Shown piece after piece: positions 1 through 8,977 of a stretch of DNA of 64,000 nucleotides; within the stretch, counting starts at the first letter, position 1, and each line of letters opens with the position of its first letter. The notes under the pieces are model-generated. The model made no database searches and was not told where the DNA came from. It saw nothing but the letters and a program-made list of their open reading frames with translations. The stretch spans positions 47,366 through 111,365 of the forward strand of contig JAQWNF010000006.1 of NCBI GenBank assembly GCA_029246415.1. The letters are read 5' to 3'. The DNA is from Glaciecola sp. (GTDB taxonomy: Bacteria > Pseudomonadota > Gammaproteobacteria > Enterobacterales > Alteromonadaceae). Position numbers and translations under genes: made by a program.

Positions 1-2
1 GG

Positions 3-821
3 GATGTATATAATGCGGGTGTTTACCTCAAACGTACATGTCCTTCTATCAATGTGCAGCTTGCCTCTCAAGTCGGTTCCGACACGTTAAGTGAACAAAT
101 GTTAGCGGCGTTCGCAGATGAAGATATAGACAGTAGTTTGGTCTTACAAGATCCACAACGTATGCCAGGTTTGTATTGGGTTAACACCGATGCATCAGGC
201 GAACGTTCATTTTTGTACTGGCGCGAAAGTGCGGCAGCGAGGTGGCAAGTCGAAAATTATGACGCGGCATACATTGAAAAGTTAAAAGAAGCTGATATTT
301 TCTTCTTTTCTGGGATCAGCATTGCGATTATTCAACCTGAGCATCGCGAGCGTTTTTGGGAAGTAGTACGTGAGCTTAAAGAAAGTGGGGTAAAGATTGC
401 GTTTGATCCTAACTACCGTCCAAAACTGTGGAAAAGCGTAGAAGACACAAAAGCACAATATGATATTGCGTTTTCTCTTTCTGATATCGCTTTACCAGGA
501 GTTGAAGATTTTGACATGCTGTATGGTTTGTCTGATTTTGCAGCTGTTGAAACATTTTTAGCTCCTTACAATATCAATGAACAAATCATCAAAGATGGCC
601 CTAATGGCGTGGTAGTGATTGAAGATTCGACGCGCACATTTATAACAATTACACCGGTTGAAAATGTCGTCGATACAACCTCAGCAGGTGACTCATTTAA
701 TGGTGCATACTTAGGTTCTCGAATGACCGGTGGCACGATTGAAGCAGCAGTGGCAAGTGCTGCCAAGATGGCGGGGACGGTAATTCAGTACCCCGGCGCT
801 ATAATTCCAAAATCGGTTTAA
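3..821 (+). CDS. kdgK: 2-keto-3-deoxygluconate kinase, 5' partial
   Basis: PfkB-family sugar kinase that phosphorylates 2-keto-3-deoxygluconate (KDG) to KDPG in the cytoplasm. The frame is open to the left edge (DVYNAGVYLKR precedes the GTG listed in the ORF track), so the listed start is internal and the true start lies outside the window. The C-terminal half carries DTTSAGDSFNGAY, the PfkB signature with the catalytic Asp of the anion hole, and FDPNYRPKLW, typical of KDG kinases. It is followed after about 124 bp by eda, whose product uses KDPG, which supports the substrate assignment. Ribokinase-type kinases for other sugars are the alternative, but the neighbour makes KDG kinase much more likely. 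Confidence 0.9.
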   Translation, partial: DVYNAGVYLKRTCPSINVQLASQVGSDTLSEQMLAAFADEDIDSSLVLQDPQRMPGLYWVNTDASGERSFLYWRESAAARWQVENYDAAYIEKLKEADIFFFSGISIAIIQPEHRERFWEVVRELKESGVKIAFDPNYRPKLWKSVEDTKAQYDIAFSLSDIALPGVEDFDMLYGLSDFAAVETFLAPYNINEQIIKDGPNGVVVIEDSTRTFITITPVENVVDTTSAGDSFNGAYLGSRMTGGTIEAAVASAAKMAGTVIQYPGAIIPKSV

Positions 822-871
822 ATCGGTATAACACCCTACGTCAGACACAATTAAACACACACAAACATATA

Positions 872-928
872 CACTGTGCTATTGCCAAAATTATATGCAA
901 TAGGCTATTGGCTTTAAATAGTACAGTG
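872..928. repeat. Inverted repeat between kdgK and eda
   Basis: Outer arms CACTGT/ACAGTG enclose an inner CTATTGC/GCAATAG stem. It lies in the kdgK-eda gap, immediately upstream of the eda ribosome-binding site (AAGGGGG). It could be an mRNA processing or stability element or a regulator site; no T-tract follows, so a terminator is unlikely. Confidence 0.35.
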
Positions 929-945
929 CTTTACAAGGGGGTCAT

Positions 946-1563
946 ATGCCTACTTTTTCAGAATTAATGAACACGCAAACGTTACTACCGATTATCCAAG
1001 CTGATACGGTTGAAGATGGCGTTAAAGTCGCAACTACTATGCTTGAAGCTGGTTTAAATTTGGTTGAAGTAGTACTTCGTACACCTGCATCTATTGAAAT
1101 GGTTGCAGCAATCAAAGCAGCTTGTCCTGAAATGATTGTTGGTGCAGGTACAGTTACCAACGCAGACATTTTAAAAGAAGCATTAGATGCGGGTGCAGAC
1201 TTTATTATCACCCCAACTATTACACCTTCGCTATTAGCTGCTCTAGCTGATAGTCCAGTACCGGTTGTACCAGGTGTTTCTACGATGAGCGATATTTTAT
1301 TAGCGATTGAACACGGCTATACAGAACTTAAATTGTTCCCAGCTTCATTGTCTGGTGGTGCGCCATTCTTACAAGCGGTTAATGCAGTGTTCCCACAATT
1401 ACGTTTCTGCCCAACGGGTGGTATTTCTCCGAGCAATAAAGCTGATTATTTAGCACTACCAAATGTAGTCGCTGTCGGTGGTACTTGGGTCGCTAAAAAG
1501 GAATGGGTTACAGCTAAAAATTGGCAAGCTATCTTTGATGCATGCCAAGAAGCAAGCGTGTAA
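946..1563 (+). CDS. eda: KDPG/KHG aldolase
   Basis: Class I aldolase that splits 2-keto-3-deoxy-6-phosphogluconate into pyruvate and glyceraldehyde-3-phosphate, the last step of Entner-Doudoroff and uronate/alginate catabolism. The 205-residue length is typical. The Schiff-base lysine is K129 in ELKLFPASLSGG and the catalytic acid/base is E41 in VEVVLRTP. GAGTV and the phosphate-binding CPTGGI loop are also present. The start is an ATG preceded by AAGGGGGTCAT. It sits between kdgK and fba on the same strand, which makes a KDG-to-triose unit. Confidence is high because catalytic residues, length and context agree. Confidence 0.96.
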   Translation: MPTFSELMNTQTLLPIIQADTVEDGVKVATTMLEAGLNLVEVVLRTPASIEMVAAIKAACPEMIVGAGTVTNADILKEALDAGADFIITPTITPSLLAALADSPVPVVPGVSTMSDILLAIEHGYTELKLFPASLSGGAPFLQAVNAVFPQLRFCPTGGISPSNKADYLALPNVVAVGGTWVAKKEWVTAKNWQAIFDACQEASV

Positions 1564-1581
1564 CGTCATAAATTACAAGGA

Positions 1582-2658
1582 ATGAAACAAATGAATATTA
1601 TGCGTCCAGGCGTGTTGGATGGCAATGAAGCTATGGCTGTGTTTGCGCATGCTCGTCAACATAAATATGCGCTCCCAGCAGTCAATGTTATTGGCACTCA
1701 ATCTATCAATGCTGTGTTAGAAACTGCAAAAGCGGTGAACTCACCCGTTATTATTCAGTTATCTTACGGCGGTGCGGCGTTTTTTGCCGGTAAAGGTCTA
1801 GATAAATCAGCCATCGATAATGCCGTAGCAGGTGCCGTTGCAGCAGCTCATTACGTTCATTTTATGGCAGTGCAATATAACGTGACTGTTATTTTACATA
1901 CTGACCATGCTGCATTAAAACAATTGCCGTGGATTGATGGTTTACTAGCAGCAGGTGAAGCATATTTTGCTGCTCATCAAGCGCCATTGTTTTCATCACA
2001 TATGTTAGATTTATCAGAAGAGCCTTTAGCGGATAATATCCGTATTAGCGCTGAGTATCTGGCAAAAATGGCAAAGCTCAATATGGCCATCGAAATCGAA
2101 TTGGGCTGTACTGGTGGCGAAGAAGATGGGGTTGATAATACCCACTTAGATTCTTCTCTCTTATATACTCAGCCTAGTGAAGTAGCGGCGGCGTATGAAG
2201 CATTAAGTGCAGTTAGTCCTAATTTTAGTATTGCAGCGTCTTTTGGTAATGTACATGGGGTGTATAAGCCCGGTAATGTGGTTCTGACCCCATTAATTTT
2301 ACGTGACTCTCAAACGTTAGTATCGCAACAGTTTAATTTACCTGAAAACAGCCTGAACTTTGTGTTTCATGGTGGTTCTGGTTCAGAAGAAGCCAAAATT
2401 CAAGAGTCTTTGGGTTATGGCGTAGTCAAAATGAACATAGACACCGATACCCAGTGGGCGACATGGCAGGGCGTTTTGGATTACTACACTGATAAATCTG
2501 AGTATTTGCAAGGTCAAATCGGCAACCCTGATGGTGAAGATAAGCCGAACAAAAAGTACTACGATCCGCGTGTTTGGTTACGTCATGCTGAAGTAAGCAT
2601 GTCAGCTCGCTTAACGCGTTGTTTTGCTGATTTAAACTGTATAAATAGGATTGCATAA
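1582..2658 (+). CDS. fba: Class II fructose-bisphosphate aldolase
   Basis: Zinc-dependent (class IIA, FbaA type) aldolase that reversibly joins dihydroxyacetone phosphate and glyceraldehyde-3-phosphate to fructose-1,6-bisphosphate. The 358 residues include the metal-binding LHTDHA motif, GCTGGEEDGVDN, NVHGVYKPGN and FHGGSGS, all in the family order. It follows eda by 18 bp with an AAGGA site, and its stop overlaps the fbp start (TAATG). The ORF opens MKQMNIM, so one of the internal ATGs could be used instead. Placed next to fbp in a KDG operon, it most likely runs in the gluconeogenic direction on triose from Eda. A second housekeeping copy may exist elsewhere in the genome, which this window cannot show. 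Confidence 0.95.
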   Translation: MKQMNIMRPGVLDGNEAMAVFAHARQHKYALPAVNVIGTQSINAVLETAKAVNSPVIIQLSYGGAAFFAGKGLDKSAIDNAVAGAVAAAHYVHFMAVQYNVTVILHTDHAALKQLPWIDGLLAAGEAYFAAHQAPLFSSHMLDLSEEPLADNIRISAEYLAKMAKLNMAIEIELGCTGGEEDGVDNTHLDSSLLYTQPSEVAAAYEALSAVSPNFSIAASFGNVHGVYKPGNVVLTPLILRDSQTLVSQQFNLPENSLNFVFHGGSGSEEAKIQESLGYGVVKMNIDTDTQWATWQGVLDYYTDKSEYLQGQIGNPDGEDKPNKKYYDPRVWLRHAEVSMSARLTRCFADLNCINRIA

Positions 2659-3620
2659 TGCAAAGACTGATTTCAGTACTCAAACAAGATAACGTCGACT
2701 TAGAGTTGATTATGTTGATCCGCTCTATTTTAGCGGCATCCAAAGAAATTGCATTTCGTGTCAGTCAAGGTGCTCTTGGCGATGTATTAGGTTCAACCTT
2801 AATGCAAAATGTTCAAGGTGAAACGCAAAAACAACTTGATGTTATTTCAAATGATTTGCTCAAAGACTTGCTCCTTAGTGATGACTGTGTGCGTGCAATT
2901 GCTTCTGAAGAAGAAGACGATGTAGTGGCGGGTAATCCAAATGGTCGTTTCAATGTCGCGTTTGATCCTTTAGATGGCTCATCTAACATTGATATCAACG
3001 GTCAGATTGGTACTATTTTTACCATTTATGCCACGCGTCCAGAGTTTCCTGCTGATAGCCCTGAGCAATTTTTGCAAAAAGGCCGTGAGCAGCTGGTAGC
3101 AGGTTATGTCTTATATGGCCCTTCAACTATGTTAGTTATGTCGACAGGCGGCCCTACACGTGGCTATACCTTAGATTTAACTCATGGTGGATACCTATTA
3201 ACCACACCGACTATGTCTATTCCAACCCACAGTAATGAATTTGCGATTAATATGGCAAACTATCAATTCTGGGCACCTGATATTCAAGCGTATTTCAAAG
3301 AAAAGTTTTTAGTACAGACCGAAGAAGCGGCTGGCACTATGCGCTGGAATGCTGCAATGGTGGGTGATGTGCATCGTGTATTGACACGAGGTGGTGTTTT
3401 TTATTATCCACAGGATGTGCGCCCAGGTCATGAGAATGGCAAAATCAGATTGTTGTATGAAGCAAATCCAATGGCAATGTTAGTTGAAAATGCTAATGGA
3501 AGTGCTGTTGTAAATAAAGCTTCTGTATTAGATTTAACGCCGACAGAGCTGCATCAACGCGTGCCGATTTTACTTGGGTCTTCTGATCTTGTTACGGCAG
3601 TGTGTGCCGCGCAGCAATAA
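2658..3620 (+). CDS. fbp: Fructose-1,6-bisphosphatase class I
   Basis: Mg-dependent phosphatase that converts fructose-1,6-bisphosphate to fructose-6-phosphate, the irreversible gluconeogenic step. The 320-residue protein has the metal/phosphate site DPLDGSSNID near residue 95, the acidic cluster SEEEDDVV and YGPSTMLVMSTG further on. The ATG overlaps the fba stop by one base, so translation is probably coupled. A Rho-independent terminator follows, which closes the kdgK-eda-fba-fbp unit. Length and motifs match the Fbp family closely. Confidence 0.96.
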   Translation: MQRLISVLKQDNVDLELIMLIRSILAASKEIAFRVSQGALGDVLGSTLMQNVQGETQKQLDVISNDLLKDLLLSDDCVRAIASEEEDDVVAGNPNGRFNVAFDPLDGSSNIDINGQIGTIFTIYATRPEFPADSPEQFLQKGREQLVAGYVLYGPSTMLVMSTGGPTRGYTLDLTHGGYLLTTPTMSIPTHSNEFAINMANYQFWAPDIQAYFKEKFLVQTEEAAGTMRWNAAMVGDVHRVLTRGGVFYYPQDVRPGHENGKIRLLYEANPMAMLVENANGSAVVNKASVLDLTPTELHQRVPILLGSSDLVTAVCAAQQ

Positions 3621-3656
3621 AATAGATTTTTCGTTCAACGGATTTATTATATGATT

Positions 3657-3684
3657 AAAAGGTCAACGCATGTTGGCCTTTTTT
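3657..3684 (+). terminator. Rho-independent terminator after fbp
   Basis: AAAAGGTCAAC-GCAT-GTTGGCCTTTTTT forms a short stem with one G-U pair, a 4-nt loop and a T-tract. It ends the kdgK-eda-fba-fbp unit. It also overlaps the upstream ATG offered for the next ORF, which argues against that start. Confidence 0.8.
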
Positions 3685-3720
3685 ATTGGCCTTGTTATAA
3701 GTATTTTACAGGAGTTACAC

Positions 3721-3996
3721 ATGCAGTTAGTTGTTGAGATATCACTTTATCCCCTTGCAGAGCAATATATTACCCCGATACAAACCTTTATTGACCGTCT
3801 TAACGATTACCCACAATTAAGTGTTAGAACCTGTGCGACTAGCACACTAGTAAAAGGTGACTATGCTGAAGTTATGGCAGTCTTAGGGGACGAAATGCAG
3901 CAAACACATGCCGAAGTGGGTCAGGCTATATTTGTATGTAAGTTTCTCAATGGCGACAACATCGATATTGCGTATCAAGGTCACCATCAGCAATAA
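3721..3996 (+). CDS. Thiamine-binding protein, MTH1187/YkoF-like (DUF77)
   Basis: Small (91-residue) protein beginning MQLVVEISLYPL and resembling the MTH1187/YqgV family of cytoplasmic proteins thought to bind thiamine or its pyrimidine moiety. Visible support is the N-terminal EISLYPL strand, the CATSTLVKGDY segment and a short alpha/beta fold length. I chose the ATG at 3721 because AGGAG lies just upstream, while the ORF-track start at 3670 lies inside the fbp terminator and would add a spurious hydrophobic leader. It ends 8 bp from the convergent methyltransferase gene. The ligand is inferred from the family only. Confidence 0.75.
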   Translation: MQLVVEISLYPLAEQYITPIQTFIDRLNDYPQLSVRTCATSTLVKGDYAEVMAVLGDEMQQTHAEVGQAIFVCKFLNGDNIDIAYQGHHQQ

Positions 3997-4004
3997 GATA
4001 GTTG

Positions 4005-4892
4005 TTAGCCTAACGTGTCACTCAGCACTTTAATGTGCGCCGGTCCAATCTCACAGCAACCGCCAATAATTGTCGCGCCTTGTTGCGCCCATAATTGAGC
4101 GTGCTCGGCGTATTCTTGCGGGTCAAGGTCTTTGCGGGTAGTGAGGCTTTTTACCGTTGTGCCTGGGTAGAGGCTTGTAATCGAAGTAAAGCCGTTAGCA
4201 TACACGCCAATCTGTCCGACCTTATCGGTTAAATAGGGCAGGGCTTGTTCAATGGCTTCAGGGCGGCTGCAATTTAGCAATACGGTATTGGTAAACTCAG
4301 GAACCAACTGTGCAATGGCATCGACCAGTGCATCTCCACCACGTAATTGTGCTGGATTATCATCACACACAGAAAATGCTAACCATACAGGTTTACCGGA
4401 TTCTTTGGCGGCGGTGCAAGCTGCTTTTGCCTCATTAATAGAAGACATCGTTTCGCAAATAAACAAATCACTAAATGGGTTTTGCAACTGCACGAGCTGT
4501 CTATAGGTTTGCAAAGACGCTTCAAACTCAGGCGAACGGTCAGGGTGATAGCTGGCGACAAGCGGTGGTAGGCATCCTGCTATTTTAATATCACAGCCTG
4601 AACCTGAACCACAGCTTACGGCCGCTCGAGAAATCGCATCTTGTGCAGCCTTTCCCGCTAGGGCATGCAGTAGCTCGAGTTGCTCGCTGGCGTGGTTGAG
4701 TGCTAATCGTTGCGGTGTCGCGGTGTAGGTGTTTAAGGTAATAATTTGCGCACCAGCTTGAATAAAATCATAGTGCAGCTGAGTCACCAAATCCGGCTCA
4801 TGAAGCATAATATCAGCCGACCACATGGTGGTAACTTCGCGTTTGGAACGAGCTAAAAGTTCTTGGCCCATTCCGCCATCGAGTATGATCAT
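4005..4892 (-). CDS. Homocysteine S-methyltransferase family protein
   Basis: Zinc-dependent methyltransferase that transfers a methyl group from a donor such as S-methylmethionine to homocysteine (or selenohomocysteine). The N-terminal MIILDGGMGQEL, VLLNCSRPEA and IIGGCCEIGPAHI supply the expected Cys ligands, with the GGCC pair at the C-terminus. The start at 4892 is chosen over the longer ORF (4982) because GGAG lies 9 nt upstream and because the longer form would overlap rlmF by about 90 bp. With this start it begins 1 bp after the rlmF stop, so the two are probably co-transcribed. The methyl donor cannot be read from sequence. Confidence 0.85.
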   Translation of the reverse strand: MIILDGGMGQELLARSKREVTTMWSADIMLHEPDLVTQLHYDFIQAGAQIITLNTYTATPQRLALNHASEQLELLHALAGKAAQDAISRAAVSCGSGSGCDIKIAGCLPPLVASYHPDRSPEFEASLQTYRQLVQLQNPFSDLFICETMSSINEAKAACTAAKESGKPVWLAFSVCDDNPAQLRGGDALVDAIAQLVPEFTNTVLLNCSRPEAIEQALPYLTDKVGQIGVYANGFTSITSLYPGTTVKSLTTRKDLDPQEYAEHAQLWAQQGATIIGGCCEIGPAHIKVLSDTLG

Positions 4893-4893
4893 C

Positions 4894-5817
4894 TTAAAAT
4901 CTCCATGCAATAAAGCGACTTGCTTTAGCGCCTTGAGCCATATTGATCGTTTTACATTCTGATACGCCGAGTGATTTGGCAAGGCCAGTTAATGGTGTGA
5001 CGTTTTCTTTTTTGGATAATAACGACGTAAACCAAGTAACCTGATCTTTAAAATCTATACTTTCGCGGATCATGTTAGAAACAAAGCTCAATTCACCGCC
5101 CTCACACCACAATTCATTGTGTTGTCCGCCAAAGTTCAAGGATGATTGATGCTTAGCTGTGGAATCTTTACCGCGCCGTTTTTGACTATGTTTGGCTAAG
5201 TTACGGTTTTTCTTGCGACTACCGCTCATCGCTGCTTCAGCTGAGACATGAAATGGCGGATTACACATAGTAAAATCGAACGTTTCACCTGGTTTGATAA
5301 TACCTGCAAATATTGCGTTGCGGTTCTTTTGTAAACGCACGTCGACTAATTTTCGAAGATTGGGATTGGATTCAGCAATTAAGGAGGCATTGTTATAGGA
5401 CGCTTGCTCAATATCACTGCCGACCATTTTCCAACCGTAATGCTGTGAGGCAACAATCGGATAAATCAAATTCGCACCTGTGCCTATATCTAAGCCTTTT
5501 GCGCAACTGCCTGATTCTAGCTGAAGTAAGTCCGCAATATAATGCACATAGTCGGCACGACCAGGCACTGCAGGACATAAAAATCCATCAGGGATATCCC
5601 AATTCACGACTTGATAATATTGCTTTAATAATGCGCTGTTTAAGGCTTTAACGGCACTCGGCTGAGAAAAATCAATGGTTAATTTGCCAACAGGATTAGG
5701 CGCTAAACATGCTTGCAGAGGCGTATGTAATTGCGCAAGTTGAGTAAAGTCATACCCTTTATTATGCGGGTTACGCGGATGCATTTCTGATTTAGTTTGG
5801 GGTTGATTTGATTTCAT
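4894..5817 (-). CDS. rlmF: 23S rRNA (adenine-1618-N6)-methyltransferase
   Basis: SAM-dependent methyltransferase of the RlmF (YbiN) family, which modifies A1618 of 23S rRNA. The 307-residue protein shows the motif I region GLDIGTGANLIYP, the N6-adenine catalytic motif CNPPFHVS, and the RlmF-specific N-terminal HPRNPHNKGYDF and GGQHNELWCEGGEL segments. A basic stretch (GSRKKNRNLAKHSQKRRGK) follows the NPPF motif and is likely for RNA contact. It is the first gene of a two-gene unit with the methyltransferase downstream. Motifs and length fit the family well. Confidence 0.92.
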   Translation of the reverse strand: MKSNQPQTKSEMHPRNPHNKGYDFTQLAQLHTPLQACLAPNPVGKLTIDFSQPSAVKALNSALLKQYYQVVNWDIPDGFLCPAVPGRADYVHYIADLLQLESGSCAKGLDIGTGANLIYPIVASQHYGWKMVGSDIEQASYNNASLIAESNPNLRKLVDVRLQKNRNAIFAGIIKPGETFDFTMCNPPFHVSAEAAMSGSRKKNRNLAKHSQKRRGKDSTAKHQSSLNFGGQHNELWCEGGELSFVSNMIRESIDFKDQVTWFTSLLSKKENVTPLTGLAKSLGVSECKTINMAQGAKASRFIAWRF

Positions 5818-5993
5818 TGACTATCACTGCGTACTTTTATTAGCGCTATTGTATCTTATGTGTCTAGGCAAAGCAGGGATAAATGGATGTTTTACTAAAT
5901 TTTCATAAGAAAATGGCTTATGTATTGAAAATTAATTATACGGTAAATTAAGACGAGTCAATATAAGGACAAAGCATTTTAAAGGACGTCACT

Positions 5994-7595
5994 TTGCCAG
6001 TTGAAAAAGAGTTAAACCTTTCACAATTTATAACGTACTCAGTCATCATTTTGGTTGGGTGTCTCGCTGCTGAATTTTTCTTATTTGCACTATCCTTACG
6101 CTATGAAGTATATGAGAACATGGTGTGTTGGTATTTCCCTATTGGTTTTAGGTTATTGTTATTGTTGTATTTACCTATTCGTTATTGGGGCGTTGTTTGG
6201 TTTGGCGGTAGTCTTGGGTTGTTCTTATATTGGTCAAATTATGTCGAGCCTAATACGGTGTTTATTGACAATTTTAGCTACAATTTCTATTTATTATTAT
6301 CGTTACCTGTTATTTATTTTGTCAAGGTTCGTTACGTTACCGAATCTTTAATGACTGTTAAAGCGTTGCTTGCGATATTAGGTGCGTTTATTGCTATTAG
6401 ATTAATAGATACTTTCATTAATTTAGCCTCAGATGGACCTTTGTATTTAGGTGTGCCAGAAGCGTTACTGTTAGATGTATTTATTGCACATCAACTTGCT
6501 GCATTGTTACCATTTTTGTTCATGTTGACCTGTTACTACTTTGTTCAATGGCTAGTGAGTGGTGCTACCAAGTTGAATAATGTTCAGTTAGTTAAATTAT
6601 TTATAGTTAATCTTATTATAGGGTTGTCATTATTGTTAGTGCACGTCATCCAGCCGAGTTTAGATAACTTGTTAGTCGTCTTGGTGTTCATTGGCATTGT
6701 ATGGCTAGGGGCGAGTTATGGCTTTACGGCGTTGATGACATTTACGGTGACTATTAACACATTTTTATTGTTGTATTTGTTTGATACCAATAATGGTGAG
6801 TTACTACTCCGGTACATGCCTTTTATGTCTAGCTATTGCCTAGTGGCGTTATTTGTTGGCGGGTATTTAATTGAAACGGAGCGGGTGAATCTCAATTTAC
6901 GTATAAATAACTCCACGTTAGCCGAGAACAACATGAAGTTGAAGGAGTTGTCTAACCGAACGATTAGCATCCAAGAACAAGAGCGCAAAGAGCTTTCTCA
7001 AGAGTTGCATGATGAAATCGGTCAAAACATCACTGCATTAAAAACAGAACTAATAATGATCGAACGCACAGGTCTACAACACTCAGATAAATTCAGTACT
7101 GAAGGGATCAGGCACGCGGCTGATATGATTTATGATAGTGTGTACAACATGATGAATTGGCTAAGACCGTCAGAGTTGGACGAGATTGGATTAACTGACA
7201 TTTTGACGGGGGCGTTTTTTGCTAGTCGTTTATCTGCCGCAAACATTCATTATGTACATGATATAACAGCTAACTTGCAACAATTGACGGCGGCACAAGA
7301 GATTGCGATATTTAGAATTGTGCAAGAATCCGTGACCAATACGATAAAATACTCAACCGGAGATTTGTACAGCGTGAGTATCCATCAAGTCGCGGATATT
7401 TTGATCTTGAGTATGTCTGATAATGGTTTTGTTAAACAAGGGACATCCAAATCTGGTGGGTTTGGATTATCTGGTATCGAAGACCGGGTTACGTCGCTTG
7501 ACGGCGATTTTTATATCGACTCTACAGATGGGTTTAACATTTATGTTAAGTTGCCATTAGCGCGTTGTACTCAGGAGAGTAATGCACTAGCATAA
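5994..7595 (+). CDS. MASE1 sensor histidine kinase (NarL-type, orphan)
   Basis: Membrane sensor kinase of 533 residues. Residues 1-300 hold about eight hydrophobic segments resembling a MASE1 sensory domain. A short coiled linker leads to a HisKA_3 dimerisation domain with the phospho-accepting His339 in QERKELSQELHDEIGQ. The C-terminal HATPase has SDNGF and GGFGLSGIEDR. The start is TTG, supported by AAGGA seven bases upstream and by the lack of a better in-frame codon. No response regulator lies next to it; it sits between rlmF and a symporter gene. The signal and partner regulator are unknown. The closest candidate in the window is the LuxR-type regulator at 23.1 kb, but that already has its own kinase. 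Confidence 0.85.
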   Translation: MPVEKELNLSQFITYSVIILVGCLAAEFFLFALSLRYEVYENMVCWYFPIGFRLLLLLYLPIRYWGVVWFGGSLGLFLYWSNYVEPNTVFIDNFSYNFYLLLSLPVIYFVKVRYVTESLMTVKALLAILGAFIAIRLIDTFINLASDGPLYLGVPEALLLDVFIAHQLAALLPFLFMLTCYYFVQWLVSGATKLNNVQLVKLFIVNLIIGLSLLLVHVIQPSLDNLLVVLVFIGIVWLGASYGFTALMTFTVTINTFLLLYLFDTNNGELLLRYMPFMSSYCLVALFVGGYLIETERVNLNLRINNSTLAENNMKLKELSNRTISIQEQERKELSQELHDEIGQNITALKTELIMIERTGLQHSDKFSTEGIRHAADMIYDSVYNMMNWLRPSELDEIGLTDILTGAFFASRLSAANIHYVHDITANLQQLTAAQEIAIFRIVQESVTNTIKYSTGDLYSVSIHQVADILILSMSDNGFVKQGTSKSGGFGLSGIEDRVTSLDGDFYIDSTDGFNIYVKLPLARCTQESNALA

Positions 7596-7711
7596 AGCGG
7601 TTTGTGATGTTTACAATCTGGTCTAACAATCGCATGGTTTATGATTAAATATTCGATGAAATTGTATTATAGTGGCGAAACATTGGCTATAACAATACTA
7701 TAGGGCTATAC

Positions 7712-8848
7712 ATGTCGAATGTGACACCTCATCAATCTACATCCCTTAAAGCGTCTAATATAAACAAACTATTTGGATGGGGAGCCTTATTATTAGCGGC
7801 TGTCAGCGCACTCTTAATTACGCTATCGTATTGGGCAGTATCAGGTCCTTTTGTGATCGGCTTTTTTGTTAGTTTGGTGTTGTATTTATATACCCATGCC
7901 AAATATTCAGGGTTTGCATTTACCTTTATGATCCTTACGGCCGTAGCTGCCGCATTATATTATCCTAGTGTTTTTCAAAGTGTTGGCGGGGTCGAGCTCA
8001 AATCATTCATTGTGCCTTTATTGATGATCATTATGTTTGGTATGGGAACCTCGATGAGTGTGCAAGATTTTGTGCGCGTTGGTAAAATGCCTAAGGGGAT
8101 CTTAATTGGCTTGATTTGCCAGTTTTCGATTATGCCTATTGTTGGTTTTGGTTTAGCGCTTGTTTCTGGTTTACCACCTGAAATAGCGGCTGGCATTATC
8201 TTAGTCGGCTGTTCTCCAAGTGGTCTAGCTTCAAATGTCATGGCGTATATATCAGGGGCTAATTTGGCCTTATCACTGACCTTGACAGCGGTATCAACTT
8301 TATTAGCACCGTTTATCACACCATTTTATATGTCATTACTGGCGGATGAGTTTGTGCCTATCGATGCGCTTGCGATGTTTTTGAGTATTAGTAAAATTGT
8401 GATTTTGCCATTAGTGGCTGGGTTGATTTTTAATCACATTGTACATGGTCGTTTTCCGTTAATAGACAAGGCGATGCCAAAAGTATCTATGGTCTCTATA
8501 GGGATCATTATTACGGTTATTACGGCAGCGGGACGAGATAGCCTACTGACTATCGGTGGAGTATTAATTATAGTGGTGATTATTCATAACGCGTTGGGAT
8601 ATTTAATGGGTTATGGTGGTGCCAAGTTATTTGGTATGGATGAAGCCTCATCACGCACCATTGCTTTTGAGGTTGGAATGCAAAACTCAGGTTTAGCATC
8701 TGGCATTGCTTTAGAAATGGGGAAAGTCGCAACTATGGGCTTAGCGCCAGCGGTCTTTGGACCCGTTATGAACATTTCAGGTTCTTCATTAGCTAGTTGG
8801 TGGCGAGATCGAAAACCCCAAACAGAAAGCTCAAAACAGAAAATTTAG
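7712..8848 (+). CDS. Bile acid:sodium symporter family transporter
   Basis: Integral inner-membrane transporter of the BASS/SBF superfamily, 378 residues with about ten hydrophobic helices. The crossover region LVGCSPSGLASNVMAYISGA and the paired AFEVGMQNSGLA segment are the conserved sodium/substrate-binding motifs. An N-terminal extension of about 25 polar residues precedes the first helix. Family members carry bile acids, pantoate, pyruvate or other organic anions with Na+. The true substrate is unknown; its location just before a PL6 alginate lyase suggests a uronate- or keto-acid-type anion, which is inference from position only. Confidence 0.87.
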   Translation: MSNVTPHQSTSLKASNINKLFGWGALLLAAVSALLITLSYWAVSGPFVIGFFVSLVLYLYTHAKYSGFAFTFMILTAVAAALYYPSVFQSVGGVELKSFIVPLLMIIMFGMGTSMSVQDFVRVGKMPKGILIGLICQFSIMPIVGFGLALVSGLPPEIAAGIILVGCSPSGLASNVMAYISGANLALSLTLTAVSTLLAPFITPFYMSLLADEFVPIDALAMFLSISKIVILPLVAGLIFNHIVHGRFPLIDKAMPKVSMVSIGIIITVITAAGRDSLLTIGGVLIIVVIIHNALGYLMGYGGAKLFGMDEASSRTIAFEVGMQNSGLASGIALEMGKVATMGLAPAVFGPVMNISGSSLASWWRDRKPQTESSKQKI

Positions 8849-8977
8849 TAAAATAATTGTATAACCAATATGTTATTTTTTTTTGTAAAACCTGTTAAAT
8901 TTTATTTACAACAAATCAAGCCTTGATTGTTAAAATTGGTTGACCAATATCAAAGTTTAAGCATGCAGGTACGTATT

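Noticed and set aside
54-821. GTG at 54 as the start of the first gene
   Set aside because: The frame is open to the window edge and the upstream residues match KDG kinase, so the real start is outside the window.
3670-3720. Upstream start of the thiamine-binding-type ORF
   Set aside because: It lies inside the fbp terminator, and a good AGGAG precedes the ATG at 3721.
4893-4982. Long N-terminal form of the homocysteine methyltransferase
   Set aside because: It would overlap rlmF by about 90 bp, and the family N-terminus and ribosome-binding site fit the start at 4892.
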